DNA from: Endozoicomonas sp965208385 | GTDB taxonomy: Bacteria > Pseudomonadota > Gammaproteobacteria > Pseudomonadales > Endozoicomonadaceae | DNA: 64,000 bases | Direction of reading: 5' to 3' | NCBI GenBank assembly: GCA_965208385.1 | Contig: CBDBOO010000004.1 | Coordinates: 62,001-126,000, forward strand | Part shown: in pieces, positions 53,648 through 61,089 of the stretch | Layout of the letters: the number at the start of each line of letters is the position of its first letter | Numbering within the stretch: the first letter of the stretch is position 1 | Made by a program: the position numbers and the translations under genes | The notes under the pieces: model-generated | Told to the model about the DNA's origin: nothing | The model's input: the letters and a program-made list of their open reading frames with translations, nothing else | The model's database searches: none

Positions 53648-53664
53648 ACGGGGCGTCGCCCCGT
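53648..53664 (+). terminator. GC-rich hairpin after eda
   Basis: ACGGGGC-GTC-GCCCCGT perfect stem-loop 5 bp after the stop, followed by GCTTTC, a short U tract only. Confidence 0.65.
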
Positions 53665-53697
53665 GCTTTCAACAGGTTCGCTTCGTGAGTGTGGTAG

Positions 53698-54413
53698 TCA
53701 GCCACTATTCATTGAAGGTGTCGGCAGGTCATTTCCAAGAGCCCAGCGTACAGCTTTGTCGGCATGAATCGCGGTAGTGTCATACAGAGGGAGTTCAGAA
53801 TGCGCTTGCTGTATCAGCAACCCAATTTCAGTGCATCCGAGAATGATGGCCTCAGCCCCCTGTTGTTTCAATGACTGGATGGTTTTTTCATAGATCGTGC
53901 GGGAATCGTCCAGAATAATTCCCTGGCAGAGTTCATGGTAAATCACTCTGTGGATATCATCTCTTTGTTCATCATCAGGAATAAGTACATCGATTTCATA
54001 CCTTTCTGAGAGTCGCTTTTTATAGAAGTCCTGCTCCATGGTGAATGCTGTACCCAATAAACCGACACGGCTAATACCGTCTGCGATCAGCTGGTCTGCA
54101 GTGGCATCGGCTATATGCAGCAGTGGTATGCTAATGGCCTTTTCGATAGCCGGAGCGACTTTGTGCATAGTATTAGTGCATATCAGTAGCCCTTCAGCGC
54201 CAGCCGCCTCTACGTTCTTTGCCGCCTCGACAAGTATTCGCGCTGCCTGCTCCCAGTTACCCAGTGACTGGAGTTGTTCAATCTCATGGAAATCCACACT
54301 GTAAAGGCTGATTCTGGCCGAATGCAGGCCGCCCAATGCTGCTGATTTATCAGTCGGTAATAGCTGCTGGTAGACTCCCAGCTCATGCCACCCAACAGAC
54401 CAATAGTTTTCAT
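53698..54413 (-). pseudogene. Aspartate/glutamate racemase family protein, frameshifted
   Basis: The first 22 codons (MKTIGLLGGMSWESTSSYYR) are in one frame from 54413; the rest (GGLHSARISLYSVDF onward to 53698) is in another, joined near 54347 by loss of about one base. Both catalytic cysteines survive (LLICTNTMHK and LGCTEIGLL), and length is otherwise normal. A single lesion in an otherwise clean gene suggests recent loss or a sequencing error. Start overlaps the YhhN stop (ATGA). Confidence 0.82.
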
Positions 54414-55054
54414 TCTGATCCGGGCTCCTTTTTTTTCATTCCTGTCACAATCATAAATTGGGCCAGATAATAACTGGCTATAATCCAGAACCCTTCATAA
54501 GGAATGGGCTGGATGAATTTATTAATAGCAATCAAACTGTCTGATACGGCAAATACAACCGCGCCAGTAAATACCCATACCAATGGTTTCCGGCAGAGGG
54601 CTGCACCGGTGACCATGGCGCTGATGGCCAGAAGATAGGCGAAAACGGCCACCATCAACTCACCACTGGCTGGCAGGATAATCACTCCCATAAGCAGTGC
54701 AAAGGGAATATAGGCCAGGGCAAACCATTTTCGATCAGGTTTATTACTTCGATGTTTCCAGAAAATAACCGCATAAATAACCTGGGCAACGAGAAAACTG
54801 CCCAATCCGGGAACAAATAGATTGCCCAGATGAGAATCCAGCGCCAGCAACACATCACCCGCCGCAGAAAACAACAGCGCAAACACCATGGCTTTTCGAG
54901 GCCAGCTTTCCAGATGCTGAAAAACCGGTACAAGCAGTAGTAATACCGGCAGAGCCTTGAAACCAACGCCGATATAACCCGGCAGGGTATTCATGGTTGA
55001 AAGGTAGAATATGGCTGTCAGTGCATATGCAAGATTGAAACGAAAGTCTGTCAT
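54410..55054 (-). CDS. YhhN family membrane protein (lysoplasmalogenase-like)
   Basis: About 214 residues with eight hydrophobic segments, from ATG 55054 (MTDFRFNLAYALTAIF). YhhN/TMEM86 signatures: FSAAGDVLLALD, and AVSDSLIAINKF near the C-terminus with the conserved Asp residues. Vertebrate relatives hydrolyse the vinyl ether of lysoplasmalogens; the bacterial role is less clear. Four-base overlap with the racemase. Confidence 0.85.
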   Translation of the reverse strand: MTDFRFNLAYALTAIFYLSTMNTLPGYIGVGFKALPVLLLLVPVFQHLESWPRKAMVFALLFSAAGDVLLALDSHLGNLFVPGLGSFLVAQVIYAVIFWKHRSNKPDRKWFALAYIPFALLMGVIILPASGELMVAVFAYLLAISAMVTGAALCRKPLVWVFTGAVVFAVSDSLIAINKFIQPIPYEGFWIIASYYLAQFMIVTGMKKKEPGSE

Positions 55055-55126
55055 GGTTTTCTTTTTATAAAACGGACTGAGGGGGGAAACTCTACAACAA
55101 ACCGGAAGCCAGCCGAAGAGTCTTTC

Positions 55127-55546
55127 ATGCAATTTAATTCCACGAGACTGAAACTTATGAAACAACTGCTCTGGCCAATAGCGGTTATTGCCCTGATATC
55201 GTCCCTGAGCTGGTCGGAAGATGAAAACAGGGAACCAACCCCCGATGTCATTCAGTCCCCTGATAAAACGCTATCCAAATATCAGAAACAGAACATAGAC
55301 GAAATAGTCAGTAATTCTGATGATGCCGAGCTGGTGAAGTTATCGGGTGAAATCATCAAGAAACTCAAATGCAGTACCTATCTGTTCAGGGATGAAACCG
55401 GTGAAATCCGGATACAGATTGATGACAGTAACATCCCGAACAAAGGGTTGATGTTTCATACCCCTGTGACCATCAAGGGTGAGATTGAAAAACATCAGGA
55501 TAAGCCCCTGAGAATTGAAGCGGATAAAGTGAAATATTATTTCTGA
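55127..55546 (+). CDS. Exported BOF (YgiW/YdeI, NirD-like OB-fold) protein
   Basis: 139 residues, signal peptide to about SSLSWS. The mature part has the bacterial OB-fold pattern CSTYLFRDETGEIRIQIDDS, then PVTIKGEIEK and ending KVKYYF. Relatives (YgiW, YdeI) are periplasmic stress-tolerance proteins. GAAGAG 6 nt before ATG 55127 favours this start; ATG 55157 is possible. Divergent from the YhhN gene. Confidence 0.78.
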   Translation: MQFNSTRLKLMKQLLWPIAVIALISSLSWSEDENREPTPDVIQSPDKTLSKYQKQNIDEIVSNSDDAELVKLSGEIIKKLKCSTYLFRDETGEIRIQIDDSNIPNKGLMFHTPVTIKGEIEKHQDKPLRIEADKVKYYF

Positions 55547-55550
55547 GCGT

Positions 55551-56387
55551 TTAATCCAGCTTGTCGAGCTGGGTTTTATTCCAGAACTGCGGCCAGTTTA
55601 TGGACGGGTCGCCCAGAACCAGGAAATCAGAATTCAATAAGCTTTCCTTTTGGTTGTAACTGAAACGCTGCCCATCCGGATTAAGAAATAGACCGCCAGC
55701 TCCTTCTACAACAGCCTGTGTTGCAGCGGTATCCCATTCTGATGTGGGGCCCAGCCTTGGATAGATATCTGCCAGACCTTCAGCAATTAGACAGTTTTTC
55801 AGGGCGCTGCCCACTTTTCTGAGTTCCAGTGACGGATAGAGTGATTTCAGATGTTCCAGAAAGGCTTCGGATCTTGGTGTGCCATAACTCCTGCTGCCCA
55901 ATACGGCCAGAGTTTGACCGGAACTGTATTTCCTTGGTCGTATGGCTGTCGGTGCCTCATCTTGAATTTGCTTCCATGCACCGTAAGAATGACCGCCCCA
56001 GTAGGTAGTGCCGGATACTGGTGCATGCACGACACCAAACAGAGGATGATTACCTTCCATCAGGGCTATATTGACGGTGAACTGGCCGTTACGGTTAATA
56101 AACTCCCGGGTGCCATCCAGAGGGTCTACCAGCCAGTATCTTGACCAGAGCTGTCGTTCTGAAAAAGGTGCATGTTCCGATTCTTCAGAGAGAACAGGGT
56201 AGTGTACCTTCAAGGCCTGCAAACCAGTTTCGATTACATGATTGGCCTGAAAATCCGCCCGGGTGACTGGTGTGTTATCCGATTTTGTCTGAATATCAAG
56301 ATCATCACGCTGATAAACGTCCATGATGACCTGTCCGGCATCACGGGAAATATTCCGCAATGCCTGTATCAGGGATTGTTCAAGCAT
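55551..56387 (-). CDS. cysQ: 3'(2'),5'-bisphosphate nucleotidase CysQ
   Basis: 278-residue inositol-monophosphatase-fold enzyme that removes the 3' phosphate of PAP, a by-product of sulfate assimilation. Metal site: E in LSEESEH, DPLDGT (WLVDPLDGTREF) and the late Asp in SEWDTAATQAVVEGAGG. Normal length. Its start overlaps the nudE stop by one base. Confidence 0.94.
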   Translation of the reverse strand: MLEQSLIQALRNISRDAGQVIMDVYQRDDLDIQTKSDNTPVTRADFQANHVIETGLQALKVHYPVLSEESEHAPFSERQLWSRYWLVDPLDGTREFINRNGQFTVNIALMEGNHPLFGVVHAPVSGTTYWGGHSYGAWKQIQDEAPTAIRPRKYSSGQTLAVLGSRSYGTPRSEAFLEHLKSLYPSLELRKVGSALKNCLIAEGLADIYPRLGPTSEWDTAATQAVVEGAGGLFLNPDGQRFSYNQKESLLNSDFLVLGDPSINWPQFWNKTQLDKLD

Positions 56388-56944
56388 CAGAGTATACCTG
56401 CTTTCAATTTCTCACGGGCCAGAAACAGGGCGGCAAGTGCTCTGGCTTCGGTGAAATCGGGCCGGGCACTGAGCTCAAGTAACTGGTCAAATGAGCAGAT
56501 TTCAACAATCAGGGGTTCAGGTTCATCCCCTTCCAGTTTTTCCTCATATAAATCCCGGGCTATCATGACATTGATTCTGCTGCTCATATAATTGGGTGAC
56601 AGGGTGAATTCGGTGAGTTCCTGCCATTCCCGTGCGCCATAGCCCACTTCTTCTTTTAGTTCACGATTGCCACCTTCTACCAGACTTTCATCGGGCTCCA
56701 CCAGTCCTTTGGGCAGGGTTAGCTGATAATCTTCTGTGCCTGATGCGTATTCGCGGATCATAATAAAACGATTGTCGTCCAATAGCGGCACAACCATGAC
56801 GGCTCGGTGCCCGGTGTTAAACCCTGCCAGCCGTTCGTAGGTTCTTTCAACGCCGTTGGAAAACTTCATTTCCAGTTCTTCCACCCGGAATAACCGGGTG
56901 CGGGCAATTTCCCTGCACGCTGTGATTTCAGGTTTTTCGTTCAT
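56387..56944 (-). CDS. nudE: ADP compounds hydrolase NudE
   Basis: 185-residue Nudix hydrolase for ADP-ribose, NADH and Ap3A-type compounds. The Nudix box is clear: GLVEPDESLVEGGNRELKEEVG. The C-terminal SPNYMSSRINVMIARDL is NudE-like. Forms a pair with cysQ, both in nucleotide clean-up, and is divergent from yrfG, a conserved gammaproteobacterial arrangement. Confidence 0.93.
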   Translation of the reverse strand: MNEKPEITACREIARTRLFRVEELEMKFSNGVERTYERLAGFNTGHRAVMVVPLLDDNRFIMIREYASGTEDYQLTLPKGLVEPDESLVEGGNRELKEEVGYGAREWQELTEFTLSPNYMSSRINVMIARDLYEEKLEGDEPEPLIVEICSFDQLLELSARPDFTEARALAALFLAREKLKAGIL

Positions 56945-57052
56945 TATTCCCTGCCTCTGTCTGAAGGAGTATTATATGTCCCAGACTCATTATATGACTT
57001 CCATTTTTTAGTTAACTCTAACAGTTCTTCACCGGAATACAGCCTGAATATC

Positions 57053-57706
57053 ATGATTAACTGGAACAACATCCACACGGTGCTTCTGGATATGGATGGC
57101 ACTCTGCTGGATCTGCACTTCGACAACTATTTCTGGCTGGAATATGTGCCACAGAAATACGCGGATAAACACAGCATTACCCTGGAGCAGGCCAAATCAG
57201 AACTGGAACCACGGTTCTCACAATGTTATGGGAAACTGGAGTGGTACTGTCTGGATCACTGGGGCAGGGAACTGGACCTCGATATCATTGCCATGAAACG
57301 GGAAGTCGCCCATTTGATTTCTTTCAGACCCCACGCCGATAGCTTCCTGCAGCAATTGAGAGAGATGGGGAAAGAAGTGATTATGATCACCAATGCCCAT
57401 CCGGACAGTCTCTCCCTGAAACTGGAACGGCTTTCCATGGCCCACTGGTTTGATCGACTGATCAGCGCCCACGACTATGGTTATCCAAAAGAAAATCAGA
57501 CATTCTGGCAGGTGCTTGAAAAAGATATCAGTCTGGACAAGAGCAAGGCGCTGTTTATTGACGACAGTATACCTGTGCTTAATTCCGCAAGAACTTATGG
57601 CATCGCTGAACTTCTGACCATAAGCTACCCTGACAGTCAGAAATCAGCCATTAATACCGGTGATTATCCAGCCGTAAATGATTTTAGGGAACTGCTGAAA
57701 GCATGA
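57053..57706 (+). CDS. yrfG: GMP/IMP nucleotidase YrfG (HAD family)
   Basis: 217-residue HAD phosphatase. Nucleophile motif LLDMDGTLLDL, motif II MITNAHP, Lys in YPKENQTFW and motif IV LFIDDSIPVLNSA. Dephosphorylates purine mononucleotides. Four-base overlap with hslR, as in E. coli gene order. Confidence 0.92.
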   Translation: MINWNNIHTVLLDMDGTLLDLHFDNYFWLEYVPQKYADKHSITLEQAKSELEPRFSQCYGKLEWYCLDHWGRELDLDIIAMKREVAHLISFRPHADSFLQQLREMGKEVIMITNAHPDSLSLKLERLSMAHWFDRLISAHDYGYPKENQTFWQVLEKDISLDKSKALFIDDSIPVLNSARTYGIAELLTISYPDSQKSAINTGDYPAVNDFRELLKA

Positions 57707-58092
57707 TAAAAAGTGAAAAAATAAGATTGGATAAATGGCTCTGGGCTGCCCGTTTCTACAAAACCAGGGCCATTGCCAAAGAAGCTATTGATGGTGGCAA
57801 AGTACATCTTAATGGTCAGAGGTGTAAGCCGGGAAAAGAGCCCAAGGTGGATGATATTATCAAGCTGCGAGTTGGCTGGGATGAGAAGACGGTCATCGTT
57901 AAGGAGCTAAACGAAAAGCGTCAAAAAGCAGAGTTGGCTCAACAACTTTATGAAGAAACACAGGAAAGCATCAAGGCCCGTGAAGATGCGGCTGAAACCC
58001 GCAAGTCACTGAGAGGTGCAACACCAAGACCCGACCATCGACCAGATAAAAAACAGCGGCGGGATCTGCTCAAACATAAGGCGGGCTTTTGA
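57703..58092 (+). CDS. hslR: Ribosome-associated heat shock protein Hsp15
   Basis: 129-residue S4-domain RNA-binding protein that rescues stalled 50S subunits carrying peptidyl-tRNA. S4 region RLDKWLWAARFYKTRAIAKEAI and GGKVHLNG; basic C-terminal tail RPDKKQRRDLLKHK. Follows yrfG; the usual next gene hslO is not present, an effector-like lipase gene lies there instead. Confidence 0.95.
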   Translation: MIKSEKIRLDKWLWAARFYKTRAIAKEAIDGGKVHLNGQRCKPGKEPKVDDIIKLRVGWDEKTVIVKELNEKRQKAELAQQLYEETQESIKAREDAAETRKSLRGATPRPDHRPDKKQRRDLLKHKAGF

Positions 58093-58234
58093 TTCAGGTT
58101 TGTAATTCAGGTTTGTAATTAACAGTCGCAACAGGTTATACGATCAAAAGCGTCTGGAACATTATATCTATACAGTCTAAGGGAACTTCCATCATCTGCT
58201 AAACCTTCCAGAAATCCGAGTGAAGGTGACGTAA

Positions 58235-60013
58235 ATGGAATCGCACATCAAAGTTGTTCTCTCAGGGCTGCTAATGGTGTTTTCGGTGACTGTTTCTTCT
58301 CTGGACATCAGTCCTCCTGAACCCATAATGCCCGATGAATGGTTTCCGGCTGAAATTCTGGTTTTTGGAGACAGTCTGAGTGATAGCCATAGCAGGCATT
58401 CAACATACAATCTATTGCGAACATTAAAAGGTGAAACCGACATTGGTGCTGATGGTGAAAATCGCCGTCCAATGGATCTCAGTGCAATCATTGGGCGTCG
58501 CAGTACTATTGACAACTTTCGGGCCAATATCGAACTGAGTTCACAGGAGCTAAAAAGGGAAGGTAAGGAAAAAAGCAGGATTGGTCGCTTTGTTCAGACG
58601 GTAAAAATAAATACACTTAAACTGGTCGGTAGCTTATTGGCAGGCGTATTAAAGTGGGTGGATGAAACAGAAGATAAACTGGATCTGTCTATCAGTGAAA
58701 GCCTGCAGGATGTAATTGATCACCTTGATTCTCAATTGAACGAACTGGACGAACTGAATCAACCGGAAGAACCGGAAGAACCGGAAGAACAGGGTGAAAC
58801 ATCGTTTGTCAGTAAAGCCTTAATGAACTTGAAAGGAAAACTGCTTTTTCTTCAGAGGATCGTAGATCAAGATCTGGAAGATCTGCTTCTGGAGTTTACT
58901 GAAGAACAACTTATCGATATTGTCGGAAAGTTTGGAAATCTTATCCCTCTTATTCCCGACAAAGAATATTATGTCACTGGGAAATGGACCGCTGGAGTGG
59001 AGCTGGATCAGGTCTGGGTAGAATACCTGGTGAAAATGATGTCTACACCGGAACACAGTGTAAGGCTGGATAATCGTGCCATGGCTGGCAGCTGGACACT
59101 CTGTGCTCCAGGCAAACTGAGTAGAATGGATGCCTTCCGGGAGACTGCTACCAATCTCAAGCACGGTGCTACTTTGTTGTTTCTGGGGAGCCTTATTCCA
59201 CCCTGTGAAGGACTGGTTGTGCAATCTTACCTGAATGAGCGCAGAAACAGATTTACTGAGCGCTATGGCAAAACACCTGAAATGGGTGATCAGCTAATTC
59301 CGGACGATACACTGGTGGTCTTTTTCAACAGCGCCAACGACTTTTTGAATAAATGGTCCGACCCCGATGATGTTGCTCAGGAGTACGCCAGTGATGTCTG
59401 GAATATTCTGGCTGCGGGAGCCCAGCGAGTGGCAGTGGTGACCTTACCGGATATTTCAAAGACACCCAGATTTGCTAACTCAAGAGACAAACAGCTTCTG
59501 TCAGATAATATTAAGCGATATAACGAAAGCCTTGTTATGCGACTGAATCTTTTGAGGGAAGAGTTTGGTAGTGAAAACAGTCACAGAGTTATGACCATTG
59601 ATGGTTTCCAGATCTTTCAGGAGTTACTGAGTAATACGGAATTCTGGGATGTGGAAAATCCACTGCTGGATATTCCCATACCGGGAATGGATGAAGAAGA
59701 TTCCGTAGTGGAAGCAGTGAGGAAAGAGTCTGAAGAAAACAAGGATTTTGTGACAACAGAGCTAACAGAAAACAACGCCTTTTCAGATAACTGGCGGATT
59801 AGGAGTGATTTGAAAAAAACTGGCGGCAGTCGAAAAGTCTTTTTTGCAGACAGTGTTCATCCCAGTGCAGAAGGGCACTATGAACTTTCAGCAAAAGCCT
59901 GTCTGCTAATGAGCCAAAAACATAATATCCCCTGTAACCCGGCAAATTACTCCTATCAACAGGCGGTTGATGATAGTTTGAAGCGGAATATCACGGCTCA
60001 CGAGGAACTCTAA
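58235..60013 (+). CDS. Exported SGNH/GDSL lipase or acyltransferase
   Basis: 592 residues; signal peptide MESHIKVVLSGLLMVFSVTVSS, with AAGGTGA 5 nt before the ATG. SGNH blocks are spread out: block I FGDSLSD (S47), block II NRAMAGSW (G284), block III NSAND (N368), block V ADSVHPSAEGH (D539, H542). The spacing from block II on is like bacterial phospholipase/cholesterol acyltransferases such as thermolabile haemolysin or PlaC. A helical, Glu/Pro-rich insertion of about 200 residues (60-270, with PEEPEEPEE) separates block I from block II. Likely acts on host or environmental lipids outside the cell (inference). Confidence 0.82.
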   Translation: MESHIKVVLSGLLMVFSVTVSSLDISPPEPIMPDEWFPAEILVFGDSLSDSHSRHSTYNLLRTLKGETDIGADGENRRPMDLSAIIGRRSTIDNFRANIELSSQELKREGKEKSRIGRFVQTVKINTLKLVGSLLAGVLKWVDETEDKLDLSISESLQDVIDHLDSQLNELDELNQPEEPEEPEEQGETSFVSKALMNLKGKLLFLQRIVDQDLEDLLLEFTEEQLIDIVGKFGNLIPLIPDKEYYVTGKWTAGVELDQVWVEYLVKMMSTPEHSVRLDNRAMAGSWTLCAPGKLSRMDAFRETATNLKHGATLLFLGSLIPPCEGLVVQSYLNERRNRFTERYGKTPEMGDQLIPDDTLVVFFNSANDFLNKWSDPDDVAQEYASDVWNILAAGAQRVAVVTLPDISKTPRFANSRDKQLLSDNIKRYNESLVMRLNLLREEFGSENSHRVMTIDGFQIFQELLSNTEFWDVENPLLDIPIPGMDEEDSVVEAVRKESEENKDFVTTELTENNAFSDNWRIRSDLKKTGGSRKVFFADSVHPSAEGHYELSAKACLLMSQKHNIPCNPANYSYQQAVDDSLKRNITAHEEL

Positions 60014-60047
60014 ACCGGTTGAGACGGCACTAACAGGTAACGGGTTA

Positions 60048-60207
60048 TACCATTTCCGAATTCTAATTATGCTATTGCGCAGCCTTTTCAGACTCAGATC
60101 CTGCGTTGGAGTTCCTCGCCATAGCTAAGGCTATGACTCGTCACTCCGCCTTGTCTCTGAGCCTGAAAAGCCATGCTCATAACGCATATTAGAAACCGGC
60201 AATGGTA
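60048..60207 (-). mobile_element. 160-bp MITE, copy 3 (inverted)
   Basis: Reverse-oriented copy of the elements at 6606 and 11752, flanked by TTA on both sides (60045-60047 and 60208-60210), 34 bp after the SGNH gene. Same length and terminal repeats. Confidence 0.9.
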
Positions 60208-60339
60208 TTACTCTGTATTCTGCCGTCATTTCGTGTGGAAAACGAAATCCATAAAGCAGGGACAGAAAACCCGATATCGGATCAATTCCGGGATTAAGGA
60301 TTGGGTATGACGATGGAGATAGCCCTGACATCCTTTTTC

Positions 60340-60654
60340 TTAAACAAGGTAAACAATGCCTTCTTCAATCCGGTGAGGAATAGCATTCAGACGCTCTCCG
60401 GGACAGGGGCCCGCAATGCATTCTCCGGTTTCAATTAGAAACTGGGCTCCATGGGTGGCACACTGGATCAACCGCTTTTCGTAATCCAGAAACCGGTCCG
60501 GCTGCCATTCAAGATTAATTCCCTGATGCGGGCATGAATTCTGATAAACAAAGACATCGTCGTTTTTACGAACCGCAAATAAATGACCTTTTTCCGTATG
60601 GAAACCTTTGCTGCCCGGATTTTCAATATCATTTACTGTGCATAGCCTGATCAT
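60340..60654 (-). CDS. Rieske [2Fe-2S] ferredoxin-like protein
   Basis: 104-residue single-domain Rieske protein. Cluster ligands C41-P-H43 (SCPHQGINL) and C65-x2-H68 (CATHGAQF) are complete. No membrane anchor or oxygenase domain, so a soluble electron carrier. No partner reductase or oxygenase nearby. Confidence 0.9.
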   Translation of the reverse strand: MIRLCTVNDIENPGSKGFHTEKGHLFAVRKNDDVFVYQNSCPHQGINLEWQPDRFLDYEKRLIQCATHGAQFLIETGECIAGPCPGERLNAIPHRIEEGIVYLV

Positions 60655-61003
60655 ACATTTCTTCCCTCTCTTGAACCACCTGCTCAGGAGCAGACAGTTT
60701 TAAGCCTCACTCCTGAAGGAACTTGAGGATCATTGTTTGACGCTGACAGGTTTCTCCAGATGGCAGGAGTGCGAACTCGGTTATTGCCAGTGTGTGAGCC
60801 ACAAAATACGGCGATTTTAATGAGACTATACAACCCTACAGTCATCAGAAATCTATTGTTTCTCTTGTCTGATTTATTCTAACAGAGTGTTTTTAACAGA
60901 CATATGTCTGTTGTATAGAGCCACGGATTTTCCTGAATGATTGAAGAGGTCACTCTGGCATAGACTCTTAAGGGTGTCATTCTGAACTTGATTCAGGATA
61001 CAC
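60655..61003. other. Intergenic region with two palindromes
   Basis: No gene visible. It contains the perfect 18-bp palindrome AACAGACATATGTCTGTT (60895-60912) and a REP-like hairpin TTCTGAA-CTTGA-TTCAGGA (60980-60998), a type of interspersed palindrome common in many proteobacteria. Confidence 0.6.
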
Positions 61004-61041
61004 AAAAAAATCTTCGCAGACAGGTTGGTTAATCCTGTCTG
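61004..61041 (-). terminator. Intrinsic terminator of the autotransporter gene
   Basis: On the minus strand CAGACAGG and CCTGTCTG arms around a 9-nt loop, then CGAAGATTTTTTT, about 50 bp past the autotransporter stop. Confidence 0.8.
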
Positions 61042-61089
61042 TGACTAAGAATATTTCAGAAGATGATGGTTGTATTATCTGAGCGGACT

